DNA of 11,505 nucleotides, from positions 1 to 11,505 of the forward strand of contig JAKISR010000057.1 of the NCBI GenBank assembly GCA_021648465.1. The letters run 5' to 3'. The notes below the pieces were generated by a model. The model did no database searches. It saw only the letters and a program-made list of their open reading frames with translations, and was not told the DNA's origin. Position numbers and translations under genes: made by a program. Shown here piece after piece: positions 1-6,219 of the stretch (its first letter is position 1; each line of letters begins with the position of its first letter). This DNA comes from Sulfurimonas sp. (lineage in GTDB: Bacteria; Campylobacterota; Campylobacteria; Campylobacterales; Sulfurimonadaceae).

Positions 1-14
1 ATTCTCTTGTTTTG

Positions 15-60
15 GAAAAAGTTACACCCGTTGGGTGAAGTCTTTGAGTGTGACTTTTTC
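15..60. terminator. Stem-loop, possible bidirectional terminator
   Basis: Arms at 15-27 and 48-60 form a 13-bp stem with a single T/G pair (a wobble in plus-strand RNA) around a 20-nt loop. The outer part of the stem is an A-tract facing a T-tract, as in an intrinsic terminator that can act on both strands. A smaller hairpin (CACCC/GGGTG around GTT) nests at the 5' side and competes with the long stem. It lies downstream of the minus-strand lptM-nadB unit and could end that transcript or one entering from the left. The U-tract is inside the stem and not after it, so strength is uncertain. Confidence 0.45.
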
Positions 61-87
61 GCTTTGAAGTACCTAATTATAGAGCAA

Positions 88-288
88 TCAAGCTTGTTGT
101 CTAATTTGGTATGGAATTATTGGGGTATAAAAACCTAATACTTCAGTACTGAAAATACCAAACAGATACAGATACAAAATAACCGATAATGATAATTCGT
201 GCATACTTCATGTGTGAGCAAAAGTATAGATACCTAGTGGTTTACCCATTTCATGTTTAGCTTCTTTTGATAAATCAACCGTAAGCAT
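88..288 (-). other. Possible interrupted small ORF or gene remnant (two in-frame pieces)
   Basis: On the minus strand an ATG at 288 opens 26 codons ending in TGA at 210-208. Two codons further on in the same frame an ATG at 204 opens 38 codons ending in TGA at 90-88. The second piece begins MHELSLSVIL and carries a hydrophobic stretch of roughly 20 residues (LSLSVILYLYLFGIF) followed by a short tail ending RQQA, like a one-helix membrane protein. Neither piece has a clear Shine-Dalgarno sequence. It lies 13 nt after the nadB stop, on the same strand. I do not recognise the protein. It may be two microproteins, a gene broken by a nonsense change, or chance open frame in AT-rich DNA. Confidence 0.22.
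142..153. repeat. 12-bp perfect palindrome TTCAGTACTGAA
   Basis: The 12 bases are identical to their reverse complement and there is no loop, so this is more like a dimeric protein-binding site than an RNA hairpin. It lies inside the possible small ORF downstream of nadB, with no promoter that I can tie to it. No second copy was noticed in the window. The function is unknown and chance is possible. Confidence 0.3.
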
Positions 289-301
289 CAATGTCAATAT
301 T

Positions 302-1753
302 TTAATTATTATCTTCCTTTTTGATATAATGCACTCCTATTGATTTATCTCTAGCTAAAGCTGCTATAACTATCTCTTTTGCAGTCAACAACCTAAATTT
401 AAGTAATTTTCCAATTTTTCGCTCTAGTAGTACATTGATTTGATTTAATGCTTTATTTAATCCTCTTTTTGTCCTAACTATAGAAACATTTTCCCACATG
501 ATTTTACGAAGTTGATTCTTTTTTTCTTTATCGTCTTTTAAACTCATAACCTCATCACTAACATCAAACTCTATAAATTTTTTATTTATTTTAGTTTTTA
601 AGAGCTTTTGAGCTGTTTTTTTTGCAAAAACAAGACCTTCTAAAAGTGAATTTGAAGCGAGTCTATTTGCACCATGTACTTTTGTAGATGCAACTTCACC
701 AATCGCATATAAATTCTTAACATTTGGTACAGAACCGTTAAGGTCAGTTTTTATACCACCTATTGCATAATGAAATGCTGGTGATATAGGAACTCTTTGA
801 GTAGGAACATTAAAACCAATATCTTGTAAATTTTTAAAAATATTTGGAAATCTTTGCATAAAATAATGGTATTCAAAGTTTTTAAGTGATAAATAAATTT
901 TTGATCCTGTTTTTTTAGAGTAATCATATATCGCTTTAGAAACGATATCTCTTGAAGCAAGTTCTCCTCTATCATCATAATCAAATAAAAATCTTCTACC
1001 CTCTTCATCTTCAATAGTTGCACCCTCACCACGAAGAGCTTCAGTTAGTAGGAGCTTTTGTGCATATTGAGTATTTACGTATACCGTTGGATGAAATTGC
1101 ATCATCTCCATATTTTCTAATTTTATACCTTTTAAAACGCACAAACCTTGTAAATCAGCACTAATACATGGAGCGTTGGTATGATACTCATAAAGTGAGC
1201 CTACTCCACCACTAGCAATTATTACGCTGTTAGCATATATATTTCTACTCTCTCTATGATCAAGAATTGTAACCCCATAACACTCACCATCTTTTATAAG
1301 AAGATCAACTACTCTAGCATTACCAAGCATTGGATGTAGATTTTTAGAGAGTAAAAAATGGTGCATATATCTACCAGTTGCATCTCCACCAGCATGAAGT
1401 ATTCTCTCTCTTGAGTGTGCAGCTTCTTTAGTATAAAGTAAGTTTCCATCATCATCACTATCAAAAATAAATCCACGCTTTATCAAATCATCAATCGTAT
1501 CTCTGGAATTCTCACTCATTGTTAAAACTGCTTCTTCATTACAAAGACCAGCTCCTGCTTCTAATGTATCTTTAACATGAGAAGATATATCATCATCATC
1601 TACTGCAAGCGCTATTCCACCTTGTGCGTAGAAGCTATTACATTTAAAAGTTTCTCTTTTATTTATGATAAGAACTTTTTTATCAGATGGTAGATGCAAA
1701 GCAGCATATAACCCAGCTACTCCAGCACCTACTATTATCACATCATATTTCAT
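302..1753 (-). CDS. nadB: L-aspartate oxidase NadB
   Basis: Catalyses FAD-dependent oxidation of L-aspartate to iminoaspartate, which NadA condenses to quinolinate in cytosolic de novo NAD synthesis. The 483 residues fit the family, which is slightly shorter here than in enterobacteria. The Rossmann FAD motif GAGVAGLYAA is at 9-18, FYAQGGIA at 41-48, HSRERILHAGGDATGR at 113-128, MMQFHPT at 217-223, the catalytic-region EALRGEGA at 238-245, ELASRDIV at 264-271 and the C-terminal FAD motif YAIGEVASTKVHGANRLASNSL at 349-370. The segment before MMQFHPT reads SADLQGLCVLKG where many NadB proteins have a G-D-G motif, probably a lineage feature. The ATG follows the lptM-like stop by 2 nt with only a weak ribosome site, so translation is probably coupled to it. 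nadA and nadC are not in the window. Confidence 0.97.
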   Translation of the reverse strand: MKYDVIIVGAGVAGLYAALHLPSDKKVLIINKRETFKCNSFYAQGGIALAVDDDDISSHVKDTLEAGAGLCNEEAVLTMSENSRDTIDDLIKRGFIFDSDDDGNLLYTKEAAHSRERILHAGGDATGRYMHHFLLSKNLHPMLGNARVVDLLIKDGECYGVTILDHRESRNIYANSVIIASGGVGSLYEYHTNAPCISADLQGLCVLKGIKLENMEMMQFHPTVYVNTQYAQKLLLTEALRGEGATIEDEEGRRFLFDYDDRGELASRDIVSKAIYDYSKKTGSKIYLSLKNFEYHYFMQRFPNIFKNLQDIGFNVPTQRVPISPAFHYAIGGIKTDLNGSVPNVKNLYAIGEVASTKVHGANRLASNSLLEGLVFAKKTAQKLLKTKINKKFIEFDVSDEVMSLKDDKEKKNQLRKIMWENVSIVRTKRGLNKALNQINVLLERKIGKLLKFRLLTAKEIVIAALARDKSIGVHYIKKEDNN

Positions 1754-1755
1754 TT

Positions 1756-1953
1756 TTATTCATCACAACTTTCATTATTATCATGACTTTTAAGAATTGG
1801 TTTCTTAATGATAAACTCAATATTTTCATCACCTGTTGGTGCTTTTTCTAAATAATAAGGATCTGCTTTATATCCACACCCACTTAAACTTAACAAAAAC
1901 ATTGCTATAATTACCATATGAAAAATGCTAGTCAAATTATTAATTCTCTTCAA
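1756..1953 (-). CDS. Small LptM/YifL-like outer-membrane lipoprotein
   Basis: A 65-residue protein if begun at TTG 1953. It has a basic n-region (MKRINN), a hydrophobic helix and a lipobox LSGC with the acylated Cys at residue 26. The mature start CGYKADPYYLEKAP resembles the LptM (YifL) pattern CGLKGPLY, a short lipoprotein that in E. coli assists LptD/E assembly; that function is inferred by resemblance only. The tail is acidic and polar. I chose TTG 1953 because GAGG sits 6 nt upstream. A TTG at 1965 (69 residues) and an ATG at 1917 (53 residues, no basic n-region) are alternatives. It is followed 2 nt later by nadB on the same strand, so the two are likely co-transcribed. Its 5' end overlaps the divergent dciA-like gene. 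Confidence 0.75.
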   Translation of the reverse strand: MKRINNLTSIFHMVIIAMFLLSLSGCGYKADPYYLEKAPTGDENIEFIIKKPILKSHDNNESCDE

Positions 1954-2373
1954 TATAAACCTCAATTTTCTAAACTATCTTATTTTAAATGTATCAAAAC
2001 TATACAAAGTATGTTCACACCACCTGTACAAAAAATGATTAATTTTGCCTATATTAAAAACAAAACTTTGTTTTTTGTTTTTAATCACCCTGTTGGAAAA
2101 CAAGAATTTGATAATAGTATACAAAGTATTAAAAGTGCTTTAAATTTTCACTTACCAGATGAATGTCGCGAATGTGAAAAAAGTTTATTTGATGATATAA
2201 AAGCTTTTGTAACTCATACACCTAAAAAAAAATTATCTGAAGAAAATAAAAAGGTAGAGTACTTTTATAAAGAACGCGCAAGTGGAGAGCTTGAAGTCAA
2301 TATAAAAGATAAAAAACTAAACTCTCTAGTTCGTAGTATTCAAGAGATTATAAAAGATAAAAATGACTCTTAG
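1918..2373 (+). CDS. DciA-like (DUF721) protein
   Basis: A 151-residue protein whose N-terminal ~90 residues fit the DUF721/DciA family as it appears in Campylobacterota: a helical start (MKNASQIINSLQYKPQF), then FAYIKNKTLFFVFNHPVGKQEF at about 43-64, the characteristic strand-turn segment. DciA proteins bind the replicative helicase DnaB and DNA in bacteria lacking DnaC; whether this short epsilon type does so is inference. The C-terminal half is lysine- and glutamate-rich and probably flexible. The start ATG 1918 has no obvious Shine-Dalgarno sequence and abuts a minus-strand CAT, and its first 36 bases overlap the divergent lipoprotein gene. The stop overlaps the uvrC start by 11 nt, so the two are translated from one message. 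Confidence 0.75.
   Translation: MKNASQIINSLQYKPQFSKLSYFKCIKTIQSMFTPPVQKMINFAYIKNKTLFFVFNHPVGKQEFDNSIQSIKSALNFHLPDECRECEKSLFDDIKAFVTHTPKKKLSEENKKVEYFYKERASGELEVNIKDKKLNSLVRSIQEIIKDKNDS
1960..1963 (-). promoter_or_regulatory. Ribosome binding site GAGG deciding a TTG start
   Basis: On the minus strand GAGG lies 6 nt before TTG 1953 of the LptM-like lipoprotein. The other two possible starts (TTG 1965, ATG 1917) lack a comparable site, so this supports the 65-residue form with its basic signal-peptide n-region. Confidence 0.5.
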
Positions 2374-4165
2374 AGAGACTATAAAACAACTTCCTTCTTC
2401 TGCTGGAATATATCAATATTTTGACAAAAATGGACAAATTCTTTATATTGGTAAAGCTAAAAATCTAAAAAATCGTGTAAAGAGTTATTTTAACTTTACT
2501 CCAAGCATAGGTGCAAATTTAAACTTATCTCTTAGAATTAAAAAAATGATAAATCAAACTACTTCTATGAATTATATAATTGTAAACTCTGAACATGATG
2601 CTTTTATACTGGAGAATTCACTTATTAAGCAGTTAAACCCAAAATATAATATTTTACTTCGTGATGATAAAACATACCCATATATTTATATAGATAATTC
2701 AAAAGAATACCCAAGATTTGAAATAACTAGAAAAATTATTAAATCATCTAATATTAAATACTATGGTCCTTACTCTATTGGTGCAAGAGATATTTTAGAT
2801 TCTATTTATGAGATATGTAAACTTGTACAAAAAAAAGGCTCTTTAAAATCAAAAAAACTATGTCTTTATCATCAAATAGATAAATGCCTAGGACCATGTG
2901 AACTAAACATATCAAGTGAAGAGTATAAAAAAGAATTAGATTTTGCAACAGAATTAATTCAAAACAAAAAAGTTCTTATTCGTAAACTTACCGATAAAAT
3001 GACTTTTTATGCTGATAATGAACGCTTTGAAGAGGCTTTAGAAATTAGAGATAGAGTTCAAAGAATACAAAAAAGTGAGATTAAAAGTGAAATAGATTTT
3101 GCAAGTGATGAAAATTATGATATTTTTGCTTTTAAAAACATCAATAACAGAGGTGTAATTGTTAAGATTTTTATGAGAAATGGGAAAATAATATCTTCAT
3201 CTTATGAGTTTATATCTTTAAATGAAGGATTTGATGAAAGTGAAATATATCAAAGAGCTTTAATAGGGCTTTACGCAGGTGAAAAACCACCTATTATAGC
3301 ACCAATACTAGTAGCATGTGAATTTGAAAATAGAAAAATAATAGAGCAACATTTAAGTACTATTTTTGAAAAAAAAGCTCAAATTAAAATACCAAAAATA
3401 GGCAATAAAAAACATCTTATAAATTTAACTATTTTAAATGCTTATGAACTCTTAAAAAAAGATACATTAAATGATACTACAAAAATTCTTTTTGAAATAA
3501 AAGATCTTTTTAATCTGGATAGACCCCCTTATCGCATTGAAATTTTTGACAATTCTCATATGGCTGGAGTTGCTACAGTTGGAGCTATGGCCGTGTATGA
3601 AAACTCAAAATTTGATAAAAAAAGCTACCGAGTGTATCATCTTAATGCTAAAGAAGAATATGCTCAAATGAAAGAAACTTTAACTAAAAGAATAGAAAGT
3701 TTTTCTAAAAACTCTCCTCCTGATTTATGGGTTTTAGATGGTGGCTCCACACTTTTAAAATTAGCTATAGATATTTTACAATCTAATGGAGTATTTTTAG
3801 ATGTAATTGCTATATCCAAAGAAAAAATAGATGCAAAAGCTCATAGAGCAAAAGGGAAAGCAAATGATATTTTACACACTAAGGATAATATTTTTAAACT
3901 GAAAAACAGCGATAAAAGACTTCAACTATTGCAAAACTTAAGAGATGAAGCACATAAATGTGCTATAAATTTCCATAGAAAAACAAAGTTAAAACTCGAT
4001 CAAGAAAGTCAACTTTTGACTTTAAATGGAATATCTAAGGCAAAAATTATTAAATTACTAAGCCATTTTGGAACATTTGAAAAAATAAAAGCGTTAAATA
4101 TTAAAGAAATAAATTCTGTTTTGAGCAAAAAAGATGCTCAAATTATAAAAAACATTTATAAATAA
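2363..4165 (+). CDS. uvrC: UvrABC excinuclease subunit C
   Basis: Makes the dual incisions on either side of a DNA lesion after UvrA/UvrB loading in nucleotide excision repair. The 600 residues match the family. The GIY-YIG nuclease for the 3' cut is at about 14-95 (AGIYQYF, LYIGKAKNLKNRVKSYF), a Cys cluster (CLYHQIDKCLGPC) at about 167-179, a UVR motif that binds UvrB at about 209-238, the RNase H-like 5' nuclease at about 375-540 with D396 (FDNSH), D459 (VLDGG) and H531 (RDEAH), and C-terminal helix-hairpin-helix repeats at about 555-598. At the site of E. coli D438 (DDY) this protein has E432 (EEY), by alignment from memory. The start overlaps the dciA-like stop by 11 nt. A 9-T run follows the stop. 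Confidence 0.97.
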   Translation: MTLRETIKQLPSSAGIYQYFDKNGQILYIGKAKNLKNRVKSYFNFTPSIGANLNLSLRIKKMINQTTSMNYIIVNSEHDAFILENSLIKQLNPKYNILLRDDKTYPYIYIDNSKEYPRFEITRKIIKSSNIKYYGPYSIGARDILDSIYEICKLVQKKGSLKSKKLCLYHQIDKCLGPCELNISSEEYKKELDFATELIQNKKVLIRKLTDKMTFYADNERFEEALEIRDRVQRIQKSEIKSEIDFASDENYDIFAFKNINNRGVIVKIFMRNGKIISSSYEFISLNEGFDESEIYQRALIGLYAGEKPPIIAPILVACEFENRKIIEQHLSTIFEKKAQIKIPKIGNKKHLINLTILNAYELLKKDTLNDTTKILFEIKDLFNLDRPPYRIEIFDNSHMAGVATVGAMAVYENSKFDKKSYRVYHLNAKEEYAQMKETLTKRIESFSKNSPPDLWVLDGGSTLLKLAIDILQSNGVFLDVIAISKEKIDAKAHRAKGKANDILHTKDNIFKLKNSDKRLQLLQNLRDEAHKCAINFHRKTKLKLDQESQLLTLNGISKAKIIKLLSHFGTFEKIKALNIKEINSVLSKKDAQIIKNIYK

Positions 4166-4175
4166 GTTTTTTTTT
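4147..4175 (+). terminator. AT-rich hairpin plus T-run after uvrC
   Basis: A-rich arm 4147-4153 (AAAAAAC) pairs with GTTTTTT at 4166-4172, the interior holds the palindrome ATTTATAAAT (4154-4163), and a run of nine T covers 4167-4175. The stem spans the uvrC stop codon. With so little G+C it would be a weak terminator and may allow read-through into the signalling operon. Confidence 0.3.
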
Positions 4176-4230
4176 AAACTATTAATGATATATTAATGCA
4201 ATTATTATCTTAAAACATATAAGGTTTTTT
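4166..4230 (+). promoter_or_regulatory. Leader of the signalling operon: possible promoter and ribosome site
   Basis: The 65-bp gap between uvrC and the PAS gene is almost wholly A+T. It begins with a nine-T tract, contains two ATTAATG copies, and has TATTAT at 4203-4208 as a candidate -10 box. Campylobacterota sigma-70 promoters typically lack a -35 box and use upstream T-rich phasing, which fits. TAAGG lies 6 nt before the ATG at 4231 and is a good ribosome site. The -10 call is weak because many such hexamers occur in AT-rich DNA. Confidence 0.35.
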
Positions 4231-4644
4231 ATGAATAAAATTATACCAAGAGAAAAAGAATATATTTTTGATGGTAAAGTAGCCTTAAGTCAAACAGATT
4301 TAAAAGGAAGAATTACATTTGTAAATAGAAAGTTTTGTGAAATATCTGGTTATGAAATACAAGAACTTCTTGATGGCAAACACAATATAATAAAACACCC
4401 CGATATGCCGAGTAGTATATATGAAAAAATGTACAAAGTATTAAAAAGTGATAGAAGCTGGAGTGGCTTAATTAAAAATCTTAGAAAAGACAGTAGTTAC
4501 TACTGGGTTGACTTAGAGATTATACCTGTTAAAAATAAAGAAAAAAATATAACTGGGTATATATCAATAAGCAAACCTGCTCCAAGAAAAAATATTGCAG
4601 ATATTGAAAAAACATATGAAGAACTACAAAACAGTACGATATAA
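4231..4644 (+). CDS. Stand-alone Aer/CetB-like PAS sensor protein
   Basis: A 137-residue cytoplasmic protein that is essentially one PAS domain (about 15-118) with a short C-terminal helix (119-137). It closely follows the FAD-binding PAS of the aerotaxis receptor Aer: SQTDLKGRITFVNRKFCEISGY (20-41), HNIIKHPDMPSSIY (51-64), W77 in SWSGLIKN and YYW at 90-92. Aer senses redox state through FAD, and CetB of Campylobacter jejuni is a similar lone PAS protein that works with CetA. Residue 55 is Lys where Aer has the flavin-contacting Arg57, with His56 and Asp58 kept. No CetA-like transducer lies beside it. It heads a signalling operon, so it may feed the kinase. Flavin binding is inferred. Confidence 0.85.
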   Translation: MNKIIPREKEYIFDGKVALSQTDLKGRITFVNRKFCEISGYEIQELLDGKHNIIKHPDMPSSIYEKMYKVLKSDRSWSGLIKNLRKDSSYYWVDLEIIPVKNKEKNITGYISISKPAPRKNIADIEKTYEELQNSTI

Positions 4645-4653
4645 GGGGTTTAT

Positions 4654-6216
4654 ATGCTAATTTATAACTATAAAAAAGAGTTTCTAGGGATTGATGAGGT
4701 AGATTTAGAAATTTTAGGCTTTTCTGATTTAGCAGATCTTCGTGCAGAGGCAGCAGATTTTGCAGACTTATTTGTAAAAACACCTGGTTTTATACATAAT
4801 TTTAAACATGTTCATTGGATTGACTACATAACATGTAATGATATTGGTGTTGAATCAAAAGCTATAATTAATATAAAAGGTAAAATATATTCAACAATTC
4901 TGGATATTAAACCTATATATCTTGTTGATAACCCATCTAAAAAAGCATTTATTGTAAATTTAATTAAAGTTAGAGCTTTAAGTGCATCTCAATGTGAAAA
5001 AATTGCTTCTGATATTCTTGAAAAACCATCACCACAAACTGCTACTGGTTCTAGTGAATTATTTACAGCACCAGGTTCAATAATTCATAGTAAAGAAGAT
5101 GCTCACATTCAAGAAGATATTGGTGAAATTACTTATGACCCTTATGCAGCATCAGATGCAAATACCAACTTTAATGCAGTAGAAGATATTTATGAAAACA
5201 CTCCTACGATAAATGATACTAAAACAAGCCATGAAGCGCCAATAGACATTAATTTTGAAGATAGTGCTATTGATGATTCTTATATATCAGGTACACCTAC
5301 TAAAATATCTTCTGAAGAACCAAAATATCAAAAAAAAGTTATTGAAGAAGAAAATGAAGATATAGATGATAGTGCTGATTATGTTTATGATCCACATTTA
5401 GCTTCTGATGAGTTAGGTCTTCCAATTGATTTAGTTGAGGAGTTTATACAAGATTTTATTTCTCAAGCAGAGAGTTTTAAAGATGATTTATATGAACATA
5501 TAGAAACTAATAATATAAGTAATTTAAAGATACAATCACATAAACTTAAAGGTGTTGCCGCAAATTTACGAGTTGAAGCTGCCTTAGATACTCTAACTAT
5601 AATTAACACTTCTGACAACATGGATGAAATCGTTATGAATCTAAATAAGTTTTATAAAGTAATTGCTAAATTATCAAACAAAAGTAATAGAACCAATAAA
5701 GCTATTAGTACTGTTAATGATAGTGACGAAAGTGATGATTTCATATTATCGCTTAAGGATGATGATGTAAACACTACTGAAGCTAATACCACTACGAATG
5801 ATGAAGTACTAAAAACTACTATCGATGAAACCAAAGAAGATAAGAGTAGTGAAATTGTTACTCAAGAAATTACAGAAGATGAAATAACAAAAATTAATAT
5901 AATTCAAGACTATGATAAAGAATCAATTGCAAATGATATGGGTTTGAATATAACTAGCTTTAATGAATCATTTGATGAATATATAAGTGAAAGTAAAAAG
6001 TTAGTAAGCTCGATTGTTAGTGCTTATAAAGATGATGATTTAGATAAATGTAAAAATATAGCTATACAAATAAAAGGTATGAGTGATAATATGAGAATGC
6101 ATGAATTAGATAATGAACTTAATACAATAATGAATTCAACAGATATTAATGAGTTAGCTGAATTATTAGATAATATAATATCAAAATTAAATAAATTTTC
6201 TAACTCTGAAAGTTAA
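4654..6216 (+). CDS. Hpt phosphotransfer protein with PAS-like N-terminus, one active and one degenerate Hpt
   Basis: A 520-residue soluble protein. Residues 1-110 form a compact domain (EFLGIDEVDLEILGFSDL, then VHWIDYI and a strand-rich end ILDIKPIYL) that looks PAS-like but is not clearly assigned. An acidic, probably disordered linker follows. Hpt1 (about 253-345) carries the classic SHKLKG with phosphoacceptor H296. A second acidic, Thr-rich linker leads to Hpt2 (about 429-515), where the matching segment AIQIKG has I471 at the His position, so it should not accept phosphate. Both Hpt modules are preceded by a YD-x4-A-(S/N)-D motif. The start ATG has AAGGGG overlapping the previous stop. 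It probably relays phosphate between the kinase receiver and the lone receiver downstream; that route is inferred from gene order. Confidence 0.8.
   Translation: MLIYNYKKEFLGIDEVDLEILGFSDLADLRAEAADFADLFVKTPGFIHNFKHVHWIDYITCNDIGVESKAIINIKGKIYSTILDIKPIYLVDNPSKKAFIVNLIKVRALSASQCEKIASDILEKPSPQTATGSSELFTAPGSIIHSKEDAHIQEDIGEITYDPYAASDANTNFNAVEDIYENTPTINDTKTSHEAPIDINFEDSAIDDSYISGTPTKISSEEPKYQKKVIEEENEDIDDSADYVYDPHLASDELGLPIDLVEEFIQDFISQAESFKDDLYEHIETNNISNLKIQSHKLKGVAANLRVEAALDTLTIINTSDNMDEIVMNLNKFYKVIAKLSNKSNRTNKAISTVNDSDESDDFILSLKDDDVNTTEANTTTNDEVLKTTIDETKEDKSSEIVTQEITEDEITKINIIQDYDKESIANDMGLNITSFNESFDEYISESKKLVSSIVSAYKDDDLDKCKNIAIQIKGMSDNMRMHELDNELNTIMNSTDINELAELLDNIISKLNKFSNSES
5134..5409 (+). 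repeat. Duplicated YDPxxASD motif in the Hpt protein
   Basis: YDPYAASD at residues 161-168 (5134-5157) and YDPHLASD at 245-252 (5386-5409) share six of eight residues. A looser third copy, YDKESIAND at 420-428 (5911-5937), precedes the degenerate Hpt. Copies two and three each lie directly ahead of an Hpt domain; copy one precedes only linker. This may be an N-cap of the Hpt fold or a docking motif, and copy one may mark a lost third module. Confidence 0.5.
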
Positions 6217-6219
6217 CAG

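Noticed and set aside
22..100. Integron-type attC site, from a GTTGGGT match to GTTRRRY at 31-37
   Set aside because: No paired RYYYAAC at a suitable distance, no integrase and no cassette arrangement.
165..195. Short direct repeats (ACAGAT twice, GATAAT twice)
   Set aside because: Only two copies each in AT-rich DNA; too short to call a tandem repeat or CRISPR-like array.
88..288. Selenocysteine codon at the in-frame TGA (208-210)
   Set aside because: No convincing SECIS hairpin directly after the TGA, and the context shows no redox motif such as UxxC or CxxU.
4529..4783. 84-codon antisense frame across the PAS/Hpt gene junction
   Set aside because: Leu/Phe-rich reverse of two real genes, no start signal.
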